DNA of 24,354 nucleotides from an uncultured Oscillospiraceae bacterium (GTDB taxonomy: Bacteria > Bacillota > Clostridia > Oscillospirales > Oscillospiraceae), in NCBI GenBank assembly GCA_904398675.1, contig CAJFPI010000069.1, positions 1-24,354 of the forward strand, given 5' to 3'. The notes beneath the pieces are model-generated. The model worked only from the letters and a program-made list of their open reading frames with translations. It did not search any database and was not told the DNA's origin. Both the position numbers and the translations under genes were made by a program. Below, one piece after another: positions 7,413-14,966 of this stretch (positions are counted from its first letter, which is position 1; the number at the start of each line of letters is the position of its first letter).

Positions 7413-8177
7413 TTACTGCGCGGTAAAACCGGCGTCTAGGAGAAGGTGCGTCCCCGTAATAAAGGAGGCGTAGGGGGAGCTGAGGAAAAGGACGGCCGGG
7501 GCGATATCCATGGGGACGGCGATCCGCCCCAGGGGATAGGAGGCCGCCAGCCGGGCCACATTGGCGTCATACCCGCCCTCGCCGGAGGCCATATCCCGGT
7601 GGAACATCTCGCTCTCCGTCCCCGCGGGGCAGACGGCGTTGACCCGGATCCCAAAGGGGGCCAGCTCCAGGGCGGCGCCCTTGGTAAACTGCATCAGCGC
7701 CCCCTTGGAGCAGATGTAGCCCAGGGAGTTCCGGGTGGCCACCAGCCCCAGCTCAGAGACCGTATTGACCACAGCCTTACAGTCCCCCTTTTTGAGCAGG
7801 GGGACGGCGTATTTGGTGCAGAAGAAGGCCCCCTTCAAGTTGACCCGCAGGATCTCGTCCCACTGTTCTTCCGAGGTGTCCATAAGGCCTCCGCCTACAG
7901 ATATACCAGCGTTGTTGTGCAACACATCCAGCTTGCCGTAGTCCGCCTCGATCTGTTGGAACAGCTGCCGAACCTGCGTTTCATTTCCCACGTCGCAAGG
8001 GAAAAAGGCGCACGAAGGAGAGACACCTCGCATCTCCTCCAGTGCCGCTTGGCCCTTGGTTTCGTCACGGCTGACCATCACTACGGTAGCTCCCTCCCGC
8101 AGGAAAAGCTCTACCACAGCTTTGCCAATGCCGCTAGAGGCGCCGGTAACAACGACAATTTTATTGTGAAATAGCAT
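7413..8177 (-). CDS. Short-chain dehydrogenase/reductase
   Basis: At 254 residues this is a classical SDR. The cofactor loop TGASSGIG is at residues 11-18, NNAG at 87-90, catalytic Ser near 140 (NTVSELG), Tyr153 and Lys157 (YICSK), and a substrate-loop PAGTESEM after the catalytic core. A cofactor preference cannot be fixed by eye, although VSRDETK after the second strand, with Arg following Ser, is compatible with NADP(H). It follows the last ABC-transporter gene by nine bases with GGGGGAG upstream of its ATG. Its place in the operon implies oxidation or reduction of a hydroxyl or keto group in a pathway intermediate. Confidence 0.93.
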   Translation of the reverse strand: MLFHNKIVVVTGASSGIGKAVVELFLREGATVVMVSRDETKGQAALEEMRGVSPSCAFFPCDVGNETQVRQLFQQIEADYGKLDVLHNNAGISVGGGLMDTSEEQWDEILRVNLKGAFFCTKYAVPLLKKGDCKAVVNTVSELGLVATRNSLGYICSKGALMQFTKGAALELAPFGIRVNAVCPAGTESEMFHRDMASGEGGYDANVARLAASYPLGRIAVPMDIAPAVLFLSSPYASFITGTHLLLDAGFTAQ

Positions 8178-8186
8178 GACTCCCCC

Positions 8187-8912
8187 TTATTTGACACCCA
8201 TATAGGCCGACTGCACTTCTGGGTCGTTGAGAAGAGATTCCGCAGAACCCTCCATGACCACTTTTCCAAGGCTAATGATATAGCCACGGTCGGCGGCGTC
8301 CAGAGCGATGAAGGCGTTTTGCTCCACCACCAAGATGGTGACACCCAGATCTTTGTTAATCTGCTTGAACTTCTCAAACATCTCATCTACCACGATGGGT
8401 GCCAGCCCCAGACTTGGCTCATCCAACATCAGAAGGGTGGGCCCCGCCATCAGCGCGCGCCCCACCGCCAGCATCTGCTGCTCGCCGCCGGACATGGTGC
8501 CGGCGGGCTGATGGAGGCGCTCCTTCAGCCGGGGAAAGAGAGCGAAGACCTCTTCCTGCCGGTCCCGCACAACCCCCTTGTTATTCTCCATATAGGCACC
8601 GAGGGTCAGGTTTTCTTTTACGCTAAGATTAGCAAAAATCCGCCGTCCCTCCGGCACTAGGCTGATGCCATGGTTTGCCACATGGTAGGAACGCTTAGGG
8701 AGAGGCTGGCCGTCAAAGGTAACAGTTCCCTGCTTAATGTCCTTGTCCCCAGCAATAGAACGCAGCAGTGTGGATTTACCGGCACCGTTAGCCCCGATAA
8801 TGGCCACAATTTCTCCACGGTTGACATGTATGCTAACACCATGGAGGGCCTGGATGCCCCCATAAAAAACCTCCAGATTTTCTACCTGTAACAATGCGTC
8901 CTGCCCGCTCAT
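8187..8912 (-). CDS. livF: HAAT-family ABC transporter ATP-binding protein, LivF-like
   Basis: The 241-residue ATPase carries Walker A GANGAGKST (40-48), a canonical signature SGGEQQ (141-146), Walker B LLMLDEP (160-166) and the switch His in VVEQNAF context replaced by the usual LivF-type Gln/Asn region. Length and the ending VQSAYMGVK are typical of LivF, the second ATPase of branched-chain amino acid, urea or amide importers. Its ATG overlaps the LivG gene stop by four bases. It powers uptake together with LivG, LivM and LivH. The gene symbol is by family only; the true substrate probably relates to the cyclic-nitrogen catabolism encoded around it. Confidence 0.93.
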   Translation of the reverse strand: MSGQDALLQVENLEVFYGGIQALHGVSIHVNRGEIVAIIGANGAGKSTLLRSIAGDKDIKQGTVTFDGQPLPKRSYHVANHGISLVPEGRRIFANLSVKENLTLGAYMENNKGVVRDRQEEVFALFPRLKERLHQPAGTMSGGEQQMLAVGRALMAGPTLLMLDEPSLGLAPIVVDEMFEKFKQINKDLGVTILVVEQNAFIALDAADRGYIISLGKVVMEGSAESLLNDPEVQSAYMGVK

Positions 8913-9688
8913 GCCCTGTTCCTCCTCTCACCGATATACGCTTTAATGACGGCAGGATTGTTTTGTACTTCCTCCGGATTGCCCCGCGCCAAAACGCTGC
9001 CCAGATTCAATACGGTGATATCACTGCAGAGATTCATCACCACTTCCAGGTGGTGCTCAATTAGGATAATTGCCATATTTGTCTCGTTCTTCCGATGGAT
9101 GTTGCGGATGAACTCGATCAATTCCATGGTCTCCTCGTTGTTCATCCCGGCGGCCGGCTCGTCCAACAGTAAAAGCTTTGGCCGGGTCGCGATGGCCCGA
9201 GCAATCTCCAGCTTGCGCTGGATGCCATAGGGCAGAGAACCGGCAATAGCGTCCTTGTACTCCAGAAGTTTTACCTGGGCTAAGTACTCCCGGGCTTTCT
9301 CCCGGGTCTCCCGATCCTTCCGCCGTGCGTTGGGAAGTCCCAGAAATGCGGAGATGATGTCATAGTCCGCCACGCTGCTGATGCCGATGGAGACATTCTC
9401 CTCGGCAGTCATCTTGGAAAATAGCCGAATATTCTGGAAGGTGCGGCTGATCCCCAGGTGGGCGATCTGGTTGGGTTTATACTTACTCAAGTTCTTGCCG
9501 TCAAAGGTGATGCTGCCTTGGGCGATATCCACAACTCCCGTAATGGCATTGAACAACGTGGTTTTCCCTGCACCGTTGGGGCCGATCAGCCCAATCATTT
9601 CCCCAGGATTGATTTCCAAGTTCACATTACTAATTGCTTTTAAACCGCCAAACTGAATGGTTAAATTCTTGACTTCCAAAAGGCTCAT
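8909..9688 (-). CDS. livG: HAAT-family ABC transporter ATP-binding protein, LivG-like
   Basis: This 259-residue ATPase has Walker A GPNGAGKTT (36-44), the LivG-specific SRTFQNIRLF stretch (81-90), Walker B LLLLDEP (172-178) followed by AAGMNNEE, and the H-loop IEHHLEVV. The ABC signature reads LPYGIQRKLEIARAI rather than the usual LSYGQQR; the Pro for Ser change is unusual, though the rest is normal and no frameshift is seen. It overlaps both neighbours by four bases (ATGA), indicating translational coupling with the LivM and LivF genes. Confidence 0.93.
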   Translation of the reverse strand: MSLLEVKNLTIQFGGLKAISNVNLEINPGEMIGLIGPNGAGKTTLFNAITGVVDIAQGSITFDGKNLSKYKPNQIAHLGISRTFQNIRLFSKMTAEENVSIGISSVADYDIISAFLGLPNARRKDRETREKAREYLAQVKLLEYKDAIAGSLPYGIQRKLEIARAIATRPKLLLLDEPAAGMNNEETMELIEFIRNIHRKNETNMAIILIEHHLEVVMNLCSDITVLNLGSVLARGNPEEVQNNPAVIKAYIGERRNRA

Positions 9689-10581
9689 TTTGACACCTCC
9701 CCGCCGCGGCGGTTTACCTTGGCAGCAATTTTACAGCACCAGCGGACGATCCCTTTGATGGAGAACTCCCGGCCTCCCATCAGCCCCTCCGGGCGGAACA
9801 GCATTACAAGGATCATCACCGCGCCGTAGAGCACCAGGCGCCACTTCTGGACGAATCGCAGCATCTCCGGCAGCATGGCCAGGATCGCCGCCGCAATGGT
9901 TGGCCCGGTAACGGAACCCATACCGCCGAAGACCACGGCTGCCAGCAGATTGTTGGATGTAGTGGTGGAGAAGGTGTTTGGCGTAATAAAGGTGTAGTAG
10001 CAGGCGTACATACACCCGGCCATACCGCAGAAGAAGGCGCTGATCATGAAGTTCTTGATCTTCTCCCAGGTGATATTGACGCCGATGAGTTCCGCCGCCG
10101 TCTCTTCGTCCCGGATGGACAAGGCGATTCGACCGTGCTTGGAGCGGGTGTAACGATAGGTAATGTAAACGCAGAAGGCAGCAATCAGCGTGACAAGCCA
10201 TGCCTCGCTGTACCGGGGGATATCACTGATGCCAAGGGCACCGTTGATATAGGGGTAGATGTTGGAGAGGCCCAGGCGAACCGCCTCAGAAAAGCCCAGC
10301 ATCGCGATGGCAAAGGTGTCGCCGCGCATCTTTCCCTTCATAGTGGGATAGCCCACAATGAGCCCTACCAGGGCCGCCGCCAGGCCACCGAAGACCATAG
10401 CCGGGATGAACGGGAAGTTCCAGTACAACATGGCGATGACCGAGGCGTAGGCCCCCAGGGACATAAATCCAGCGTGGCCCATGGAAAAAAGGCCGGTAAA
10501 TCCTGTCAAAACCGTTAGTCCACAGACTGCCGTCACATTGATGGCGATAATGGTAAGAATACCAGATAAATATTGATACAT
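9685..10581 (-). CDS. livM: HAAT-family ABC transporter permease, LivM-like
   Basis: The 298-residue membrane protein has about eight to ten hydrophobic segments and LivM hallmarks: GFTGLFSMGHAGFMSLGAY near the N-terminus, GYPTMKGKMRGDTFAIAMLGFSE, and the cytoplasmic coupling loop IRDEETAAELIGVN. The C-terminal part contains VVFGGMGSVTGPTIAAAIL. GGAGG precedes the ATG. It pairs with the LivH homologue to form the translocation channel. Family members move branched-chain amino acids, urea or short amides. Confidence 0.93.
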   Translation of the reverse strand: MYQYLSGILTIIAINVTAVCGLTVLTGFTGLFSMGHAGFMSLGAYASVIAMLYWNFPFIPAMVFGGLAAALVGLIVGYPTMKGKMRGDTFAIAMLGFSEAVRLGLSNIYPYINGALGISDIPRYSEAWLVTLIAAFCVYITYRYTRSKHGRIALSIRDEETAAELIGVNITWEKIKNFMISAFFCGMAGCMYACYYTFITPNTFSTTTSNNLLAAVVFGGMGSVTGPTIAAAILAMLPEMLRFVQKWRLVLYGAVMILVMLFRPEGLMGGREFSIKGIVRWCCKIAAKVNRRGGEVSK

Positions 10582-10597
10582 ATCCTCCCCTCCCCCC

Positions 10598-11476
10598 TTA
10601 CAGTTTCTCTTTTACACCCCTACCTAGGATGCCGTTAGGAATAAAGATCAAAATAACAATCATGACAAGATAGGCAATCATATCCCGGAGCAGAGAGGAG
10701 ACGTATGCCGACACCATGGTCTCCAAAAGCCCCAGGAGGATGCCCCCCAGCACTGCGCCGGGGAGACTTCCCAGACCGCCGATCACGGCGGCGACAAATG
10801 CCTTGTTGGAGACAATGCCCATAGAGGGATACACTGTATATTTCATTCCGTAAAAGACACCGGAAAGGCCAGCAGTAAGGCCAGAGATTGCAAAAACCAC
10901 CAAGGAGACCATATCCACATTAACTCCCATCAGTCCTGTGGTATTTACATCATAGGAGCTGGCACGAATGCCAAGGCCAGTCTTCGTTCTGTAAATAAAC
11001 AGCCACAGGCAGGCCAGCATTACAAGGGATAGCCCGCCTGAGAGCAGGTCAGCAAAGGCGATACTGACGCCGCCCACGTTTAGGATCTCTCTCCCCCAGT
11101 CGGAGGGGAAAGGTTGCACGCTGGAGCCCAGCGTCTGGATCGCCAGATTTTCAATAAACATGTTAATGCCGATACCTGCGATCATGAGGTACAAGCGTGG
11201 GGAGTTTTTCCGGCGCATGGGGCGGTAGGTGCTCACCTCCACCACCAGAGAAATAGCAGCGGCCACTAGCATACCGGCCAGGATCGCAATAGGCAACGGT
11301 GCGCCAGCCCAGTTAATGGCGTATACGGCGCCGAATGTGCCAACCATCATAATGACGCCAAATGCAAAGTTGGAGAAGTTAAATATACTGTAAATCAAGG
11401 CGTAGCCAACGGCCAGCAGCGCGTAGATGCTGCCGATGGACAGGCCAGTGATAATTTGCTGGATAAATACTGTCAT
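10598..11476 (-). CDS. livH: HAAT-family ABC transporter permease, LivH-like
   Basis: The 292-residue protein begins with the LivH motif QQIITGLSIGSIYALLAVGYALIY and has the conserved SVVEVSTYRPMRR-type loop, the coupling segment IRASSYDVNTTGLMGVNVD and AAVIGGLGSLPGAVLGGILLG in the C-terminal half. About eight membrane segments are visible. It lies 75 bases after the binding-protein gene, behind a hairpin, and 16 bases before the LivM gene. It is the second half of the channel. Confidence 0.93.
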   Translation of the reverse strand: MTVFIQQIITGLSIGSIYALLAVGYALIYSIFNFSNFAFGVIMMVGTFGAVYAINWAGAPLPIAILAGMLVAAAISLVVEVSTYRPMRRKNSPRLYLMIAGIGINMFIENLAIQTLGSSVQPFPSDWGREILNVGGVSIAFADLLSGGLSLVMLACLWLFIYRTKTGLGIRASSYDVNTTGLMGVNVDMVSLVVFAISGLTAGLSGVFYGMKYTVYPSMGIVSNKAFVAAVIGGLGSLPGAVLGGILLGLLETMVSAYVSSLLRDMIAYLVMIVILIFIPNGILGRGVKEKL

Positions 11477-11511
11477 AGCATAGGCCCTCCCACGGATTTA
11501 TCTGAAAAATC

Positions 11512-11540
11512 AGGCGGGGAGAGGAGGCCTCTCCCCGCCT
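11512..11540 (-). terminator. Hairpin between binding-protein and permease genes, likely partial terminator
   Basis: AGGCGGGGAGAGG (11512-11524) and CCTCTCCCCGCCT (11528-11540) form a perfect 13-bp GC-rich stem with a three-base loop. On the minus strand it is followed by GATTTTTC. Such a hairpin after the first transporter gene is known to lower downstream transcription or protect the upstream mRNA, giving more binding protein than membrane subunits. Confidence 0.7.
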
Positions 11541-11551
11541 ACGGCATAAAT

Positions 11552-12781
11552 CTATTGCTCGACAGAGTATACACCCAGAGAAACCGCCTCACCTTCTTCG
11601 ATAGAGAGGATCGTAAACTCAGGGCCAACCGGGTCGTGGTGCTCATCAAAGTGCCAGGAGCCTCCGGTAATCATCTCCACGCCGGTAGCCTCCTCCAGAG
11701 CCTGCTTGATAGCAGGGCCGTCGGTAGAGCCTGCGGTAGTGATGGCATACTCCAGGAACTGCAGGGCGTTCACGGCATAGAGGGCATACAGGTGGAGGCT
11801 GGCATTCAGATCGGCGTGTTTTTCAGCAAACTCCTCCACCATGGGGGCGATATTCTCAGAGTTCATATCTAGGGCGGACACTACCACGCAACCGTCCAGT
11901 GCATCGCCGGCTACGGCCAAGGCGTCAGGGTTATACCAAGCGTCGGTACCCAGAATCTTAATGCTGTCACTGTAGCCCATGTCGCTGAGCTGAATGGCGA
12001 AGTTGCACACCTCCTTGTAAGCAGCGGCAGGCATGTACACATACTCGGGCTCCGCCTGGGCAATGGTGGTGATTTGGGCGCGGAACTCGGTGTCGTTGAG
12101 CATGTAGCTCTCTTGGGCTACGATCTCGCCGCCCAGGGCCTCAAACTCCTTCACAAACTCGTCGGCAGACTCCACGGTGCTAATATTGGTGGACTCAGTG
12201 AGGGTTGCTACTTTCCGAACACCCATCTCGTTGTAGGCGTAGTGGGCCATAGTGATGCTGGTCAGAGCATTCTGGGGCGCTACACGGAAGACATAGGGCT
12301 TGGTGGAGCCGTCGTCATTAACGGTGACCTCGGCATTGCCGCAGTTGGGGAGCAAGGGGACCTGGGCCTCCTCAACGATGCCGCCCAGGGTGATGGCGAA
12401 GGGGCTGCCGTCGGGCCCGATGATGGCGTCCACCTGGTCCTGGTTGATGAGCTTGTTGGTGGCGTTGACGGACTCGGAGAAGTCGGCGGAGATGTCATAC
12501 CAGATGAGCTGCACCTCCCGGCCCAGGAGGCCGCCGTTGGCGTTGATCTCCTCGATGCGGTCCTCCAGGGCGGCGATGGCTACAAGGCCCATGTAGGCGT
12601 CAGCACCGGAGGCCCAGGCCAGATAGCCGATCTTAATAGGGTTAGTGGTATCCAACTCGCTGGAGGAGTTTTCTCCATTGGAGGTGTTGCTGCCAGGATT
12701 GTCTGTGTTGCTCGTGTTGGAGCAGGCCACAAGGGATAGAGCCAGTACAAGTGCAAGGACAAGAGAAATTAACTTTTTCAT
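11552..12781 (-). CDS. HAAT-family periplasmic-binding-type lipoprotein (LivJ/LivK-like)
   Basis: The 409-residue product starts with a lipoprotein signal (MKKLISLVLALVLALSLVAC; lipidated Cys20) and a Ser/Asn/Gly-rich linker. The type 1 periplasmic-binding fold follows: IKIGYLAWASGADAYMGL, then LEDRIEEINANGGLLGREVQLIWYD, NKLINQDQVDAIIGPDGSPFAIT and YVFRVAPQNALTSITMAHYAYNEMGVRKVATL. It is the substrate-recognition subunit of the importer encoded just downstream. Ligands of this class include amino acids, amides, urea and aromatic acids; the ligand here is unknown but is plausibly the compound opened by the neighbouring hydrolases. A purine-breakdown product or hydantoin-like amide would fit, as inference only. 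Confidence 0.92.
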   Translation of the reverse strand: MKKLISLVLALVLALSLVACSNTSNTDNPGSNTSNGENSSSELDTTNPIKIGYLAWASGADAYMGLVAIAALEDRIEEINANGGLLGREVQLIWYDISADFSESVNATNKLINQDQVDAIIGPDGSPFAITLGGIVEEAQVPLLPNCGNAEVTVNDDGSTKPYVFRVAPQNALTSITMAHYAYNEMGVRKVATLTESTNISTVESADEFVKEFEALGGEIVAQESYMLNDTEFRAQITTIAQAEPEYVYMPAAAYKEVCNFAIQLSDMGYSDSIKILGTDAWYNPDALAVAGDALDGCVVVSALDMNSENIAPMVEEFAEKHADLNASLHLYALYAVNALQFLEYAITTAGSTDGPAIKQALEEATGVEMITGGSWHFDEHHDPVGPEFTILSIEEGEAVSLGVYSVEQ

Positions 12782-12817
12782 GGTTCCACCTTTCGCTTTC
12801 TTTCAGATTTATTTTAT

Positions 12818-14194
12818 CTAGAACGCACCGATTGCTCTGGCACGCGTCCAGATCTTCTCCGCCGCCTGCTCTGCCCGCTGCACTATAACACCAGCATCCA
12901 AAGACAGCACACGGCCACTTTGCTTGAGTAGCTTTCCATTAACGATGACTTCTGTAATATCGCTTGGGCTCGTGTTATAAATGAGATCTGTGATAGGCAT
13001 GGTTAGGGGGTGGTAGTGGGGATGGGAAAGATCGATAAGGATGAGGTCGGCAATGTCCCCCTCGTCTAGCTCCCCTACTGGCAGTGAGGCTGCCTTGGCT
13101 GCGCCAGAGGAAACAGCATAAAAGGTCTTCTGCGCCCGCATCTGATGGCGGAGGCCACGCTCCAGTTTTCCCGCCAGGGTCAGCGCTCGGGTTTGCATCG
13201 TCATATCAGGGGTGGTGCGCCCGCTGCCGATAAGGATCTCCAGGTCATCATATTGACAGTCCAGAAAGGGGGACAGCCGCGCATCGTGAAGGCTTTCCAC
13301 CGGACACAGCGCCACGGCGGAGGAACCGCTGCGGAGGATGGCTCGGTCCACCCGGTCGGTCAGCTGGTTTCCACCAGTGATGGTCTTTTTGTGCAGGGCG
13401 TGGTTTTTATGCAGCAATGCCGCTGGGCTGAGACCGTAACGTTCCTGGCAGATATCCCTTTCCTGCTGAGTCTCGTTGAGGGGGACCATCAGCATGCAGT
13501 TCAAGTCGAAAGCCGTCTGAGCGGTCTTGCGGATAAGGGACTCGCTGACCGTCTCCACAGAGCCAAGGCCCATACCGGCCTGGGCCAGCTGGCCGGCGGT
13601 CCGCTCCACAAAGCCGCGGTTCCAGGCGACGAGGCCGTCCTCGTCCACCGCCTCCAGGGCGTTGTCGCAGCGGCCCCACAGGTCTGTCTCCGGGAGGGTT
13701 TGCCGGTTCATCAGCATGGGGGAGACAATGGCCCGCATCCCCGCCGACTGGCACAGGGACAGGAAGATCGGCAGCTCCCGGACGGAGCAGTGCTCCAGCA
13801 GGGTGGTGGTGCCGCTGTCAATGGCCTGGTAGAGCGCCAGGCGGAGCAGGTCCTCCAGCTCCCCGTCGGAGAGCGCGGCCTGGGCGGCGTTGAGGAGGGG
13901 GTTGACCCGGGTGTACAGGGGCGTGCCGCCAAAGCGGCTGCACTTGATGTCGGCGGCCAGGCTCTTGGACACCAGGGCGGCCAGGCTGCAGCTGCGCCCG
14001 TTGAGGAAACCGGGGGCAGCCAGCTTCCCCGTGCCGTCGACAGTGGGGCAGTCGGCCCGCAGCCCCTGGCCGATGGAGCGGATCACGCCGTCCTCGATCA
14101 AAATATCCACATTCTCCAGGATCTTGGTGGCGTTGTACCCGTCGTTGAAGAAGGTGGTCAGCATGCAGTTTTTGATGAGAAGACAATTACTCAT
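12818..14194 (-). CDS. Amidohydrolase-fold protein lacking metal ligands (probable pseudoenzyme)
   Basis: The 458-residue protein follows the TRZ/ATZ amidohydrolase pattern over its whole length: N-terminal strand ILIEDGVIRSIGQG, barrel segments, and C-terminal VGELDEGDIADLILIDLSHPHY and DITEVIVNGKLL. The metal positions are all changed. The HxH motif reads GFLNGRSCS (Arg67, Cys69), the HLAET-type motif reads MVPLNET (Pro), the next His motif reads TGGNQLTD (Gly), and the TD motif reads IGSGRTTPD. No frameshift or internal stop is present, so the gene is maintained. It may be a regulatory or structural partner of the active paralogue at 5956-7383 or a binding protein. The start is the ATG after GGAGGAGG, overlapping the previous stop by eight bases. 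Confidence 0.85.
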   Translation of the reverse strand: MSNCLLIKNCMLTTFFNDGYNATKILENVDILIEDGVIRSIGQGLRADCPTVDGTGKLAAPGFLNGRSCSLAALVSKSLAADIKCSRFGGTPLYTRVNPLLNAAQAALSDGELEDLLRLALYQAIDSGTTTLLEHCSVRELPIFLSLCQSAGMRAIVSPMLMNRQTLPETDLWGRCDNALEAVDEDGLVAWNRGFVERTAGQLAQAGMGLGSVETVSESLIRKTAQTAFDLNCMLMVPLNETQQERDICQERYGLSPAALLHKNHALHKKTITGGNQLTDRVDRAILRSGSSAVALCPVESLHDARLSPFLDCQYDDLEILIGSGRTTPDMTMQTRALTLAGKLERGLRHQMRAQKTFYAVSSGAAKAASLPVGELDEGDIADLILIDLSHPHYHPLTMPITDLIYNTSPSDITEVIVNGKLLKQSGRVLSLDAGVIVQRAEQAAEKIWTRARAIGAF

Positions 14195-14966
14195 GGCGAT
14201 CCTCCTCCAACGCGGCGAAATAGTCGTTGACAACCGACAGGTCCTGCCGCAGCTCCCGAAGGTTGGCGTACCCGATGTTCAACACGTCAATGCAGGCGTG
14301 GTGGTCCAAAACCCAGTTCAGCGCGGCGCGGACGTCGTGGACCAGGTCCCCGCGGCCCAGGGTCTTGATGACGTAGGTGCCAAGGCCCCGCTGGTTGTGC
14401 GCCTTGTCCAGGGCTCTTACCATGCCGTCCAGGTTGCCCTGCTCGATGCGGGAACCGTCCCGGTTAAAAGTGACGCAGAGGACCTCGATCCCCTCCACGT
14501 CGCTGGCGGCCCAGGCCACGTCGGCGCAGTGGGTGGACAGCCCGATGTGGCGGACCAGGCCCTGGGCCTGCATCTCCCGCAGGGCGGAGAGGGCCGGCAT
14601 CTTCCCCGACAGCTTCCCGCTCTCCACGCCGTGGAGCAGGCAGAAGTCGATGTACGGCGTGTCCAGGTCCTTTAGGATCTTGTGGACGCTGGAGAAGGCG
14701 TCCTTCCGGGAGTCGGCATAGGTCTTGCTGGTGACCACGATGTCCTCCCGGGGCTGCAGCTTCAGTCCCGCCGCCACGGCTGGCTGGCTGCCGTAGCAGT
14801 TGTCCGTATCCCAGAAAAATACATTGTGGAGCCGGGCGGCGTCCGAGAGGAACTGGCCGCCCAGGCTGGGCGTGTATAAGTTGAGGTGCTCCGTACCGAA
14901 GGCGATGCGGGAAACCCGCTGGCCGGCCATGGTGGTCTCGCCGGCCCAAAGGGATTTATTTGTCAT
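14187..14966 (-). CDS. Aldo/keto reductase family oxidoreductase
   Basis: The 259-residue enzyme is short for an AKR (usually 280-330) but keeps the catalytic tetrad pattern: Asp53 and Tyr58 in FFWDTDNCYGS, Lys81 in VVTSKTY and His112 in DFCLLHGV. The barrel segments ALREMQAQGLVRHIGLSTH and LDTPYID are typical. The usual N-terminal sequence is abbreviated and the C-terminal cofactor-binding part lacks an obvious canonical SNF/R motif, so cofactor binding may be weakened. It overlaps the upstream hydrolase gene by 11 bases, with AAGGAGG six bases before its ATG. A reducing step on a carbonyl intermediate is inferred. Confidence 0.85.
   Translation of the reverse strand: MTNKSLWAGETTMAGQRVSRIAFGTEHLNLYTPSLGGQFLSDAARLHNVFFWDTDNCYGSQPAVAAGLKLQPREDIVVTSKTYADSRKDAFSSVHKILKDLDTPYIDFCLLHGVESGKLSGKMPALSALREMQAQGLVRHIGLSTHCADVAWAASDVEGIEVLCVTFNRDGSRIEQGNLDGMVRALDKAHNQRGLGTYVIKTLGRGDLVHDVRAALNWVLDHHACIDVLNIGYANLRELRQDLSVVNDYFAALEEDRHE

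Noticed and set aside
13145..14230. A 361-codon plus-strand frame
   Set aside because: Antisense to the amidohydrolase-fold gene and part of the AKR gene; it is low in complexity, rich in Gln, Gly and His, and has no start signal.
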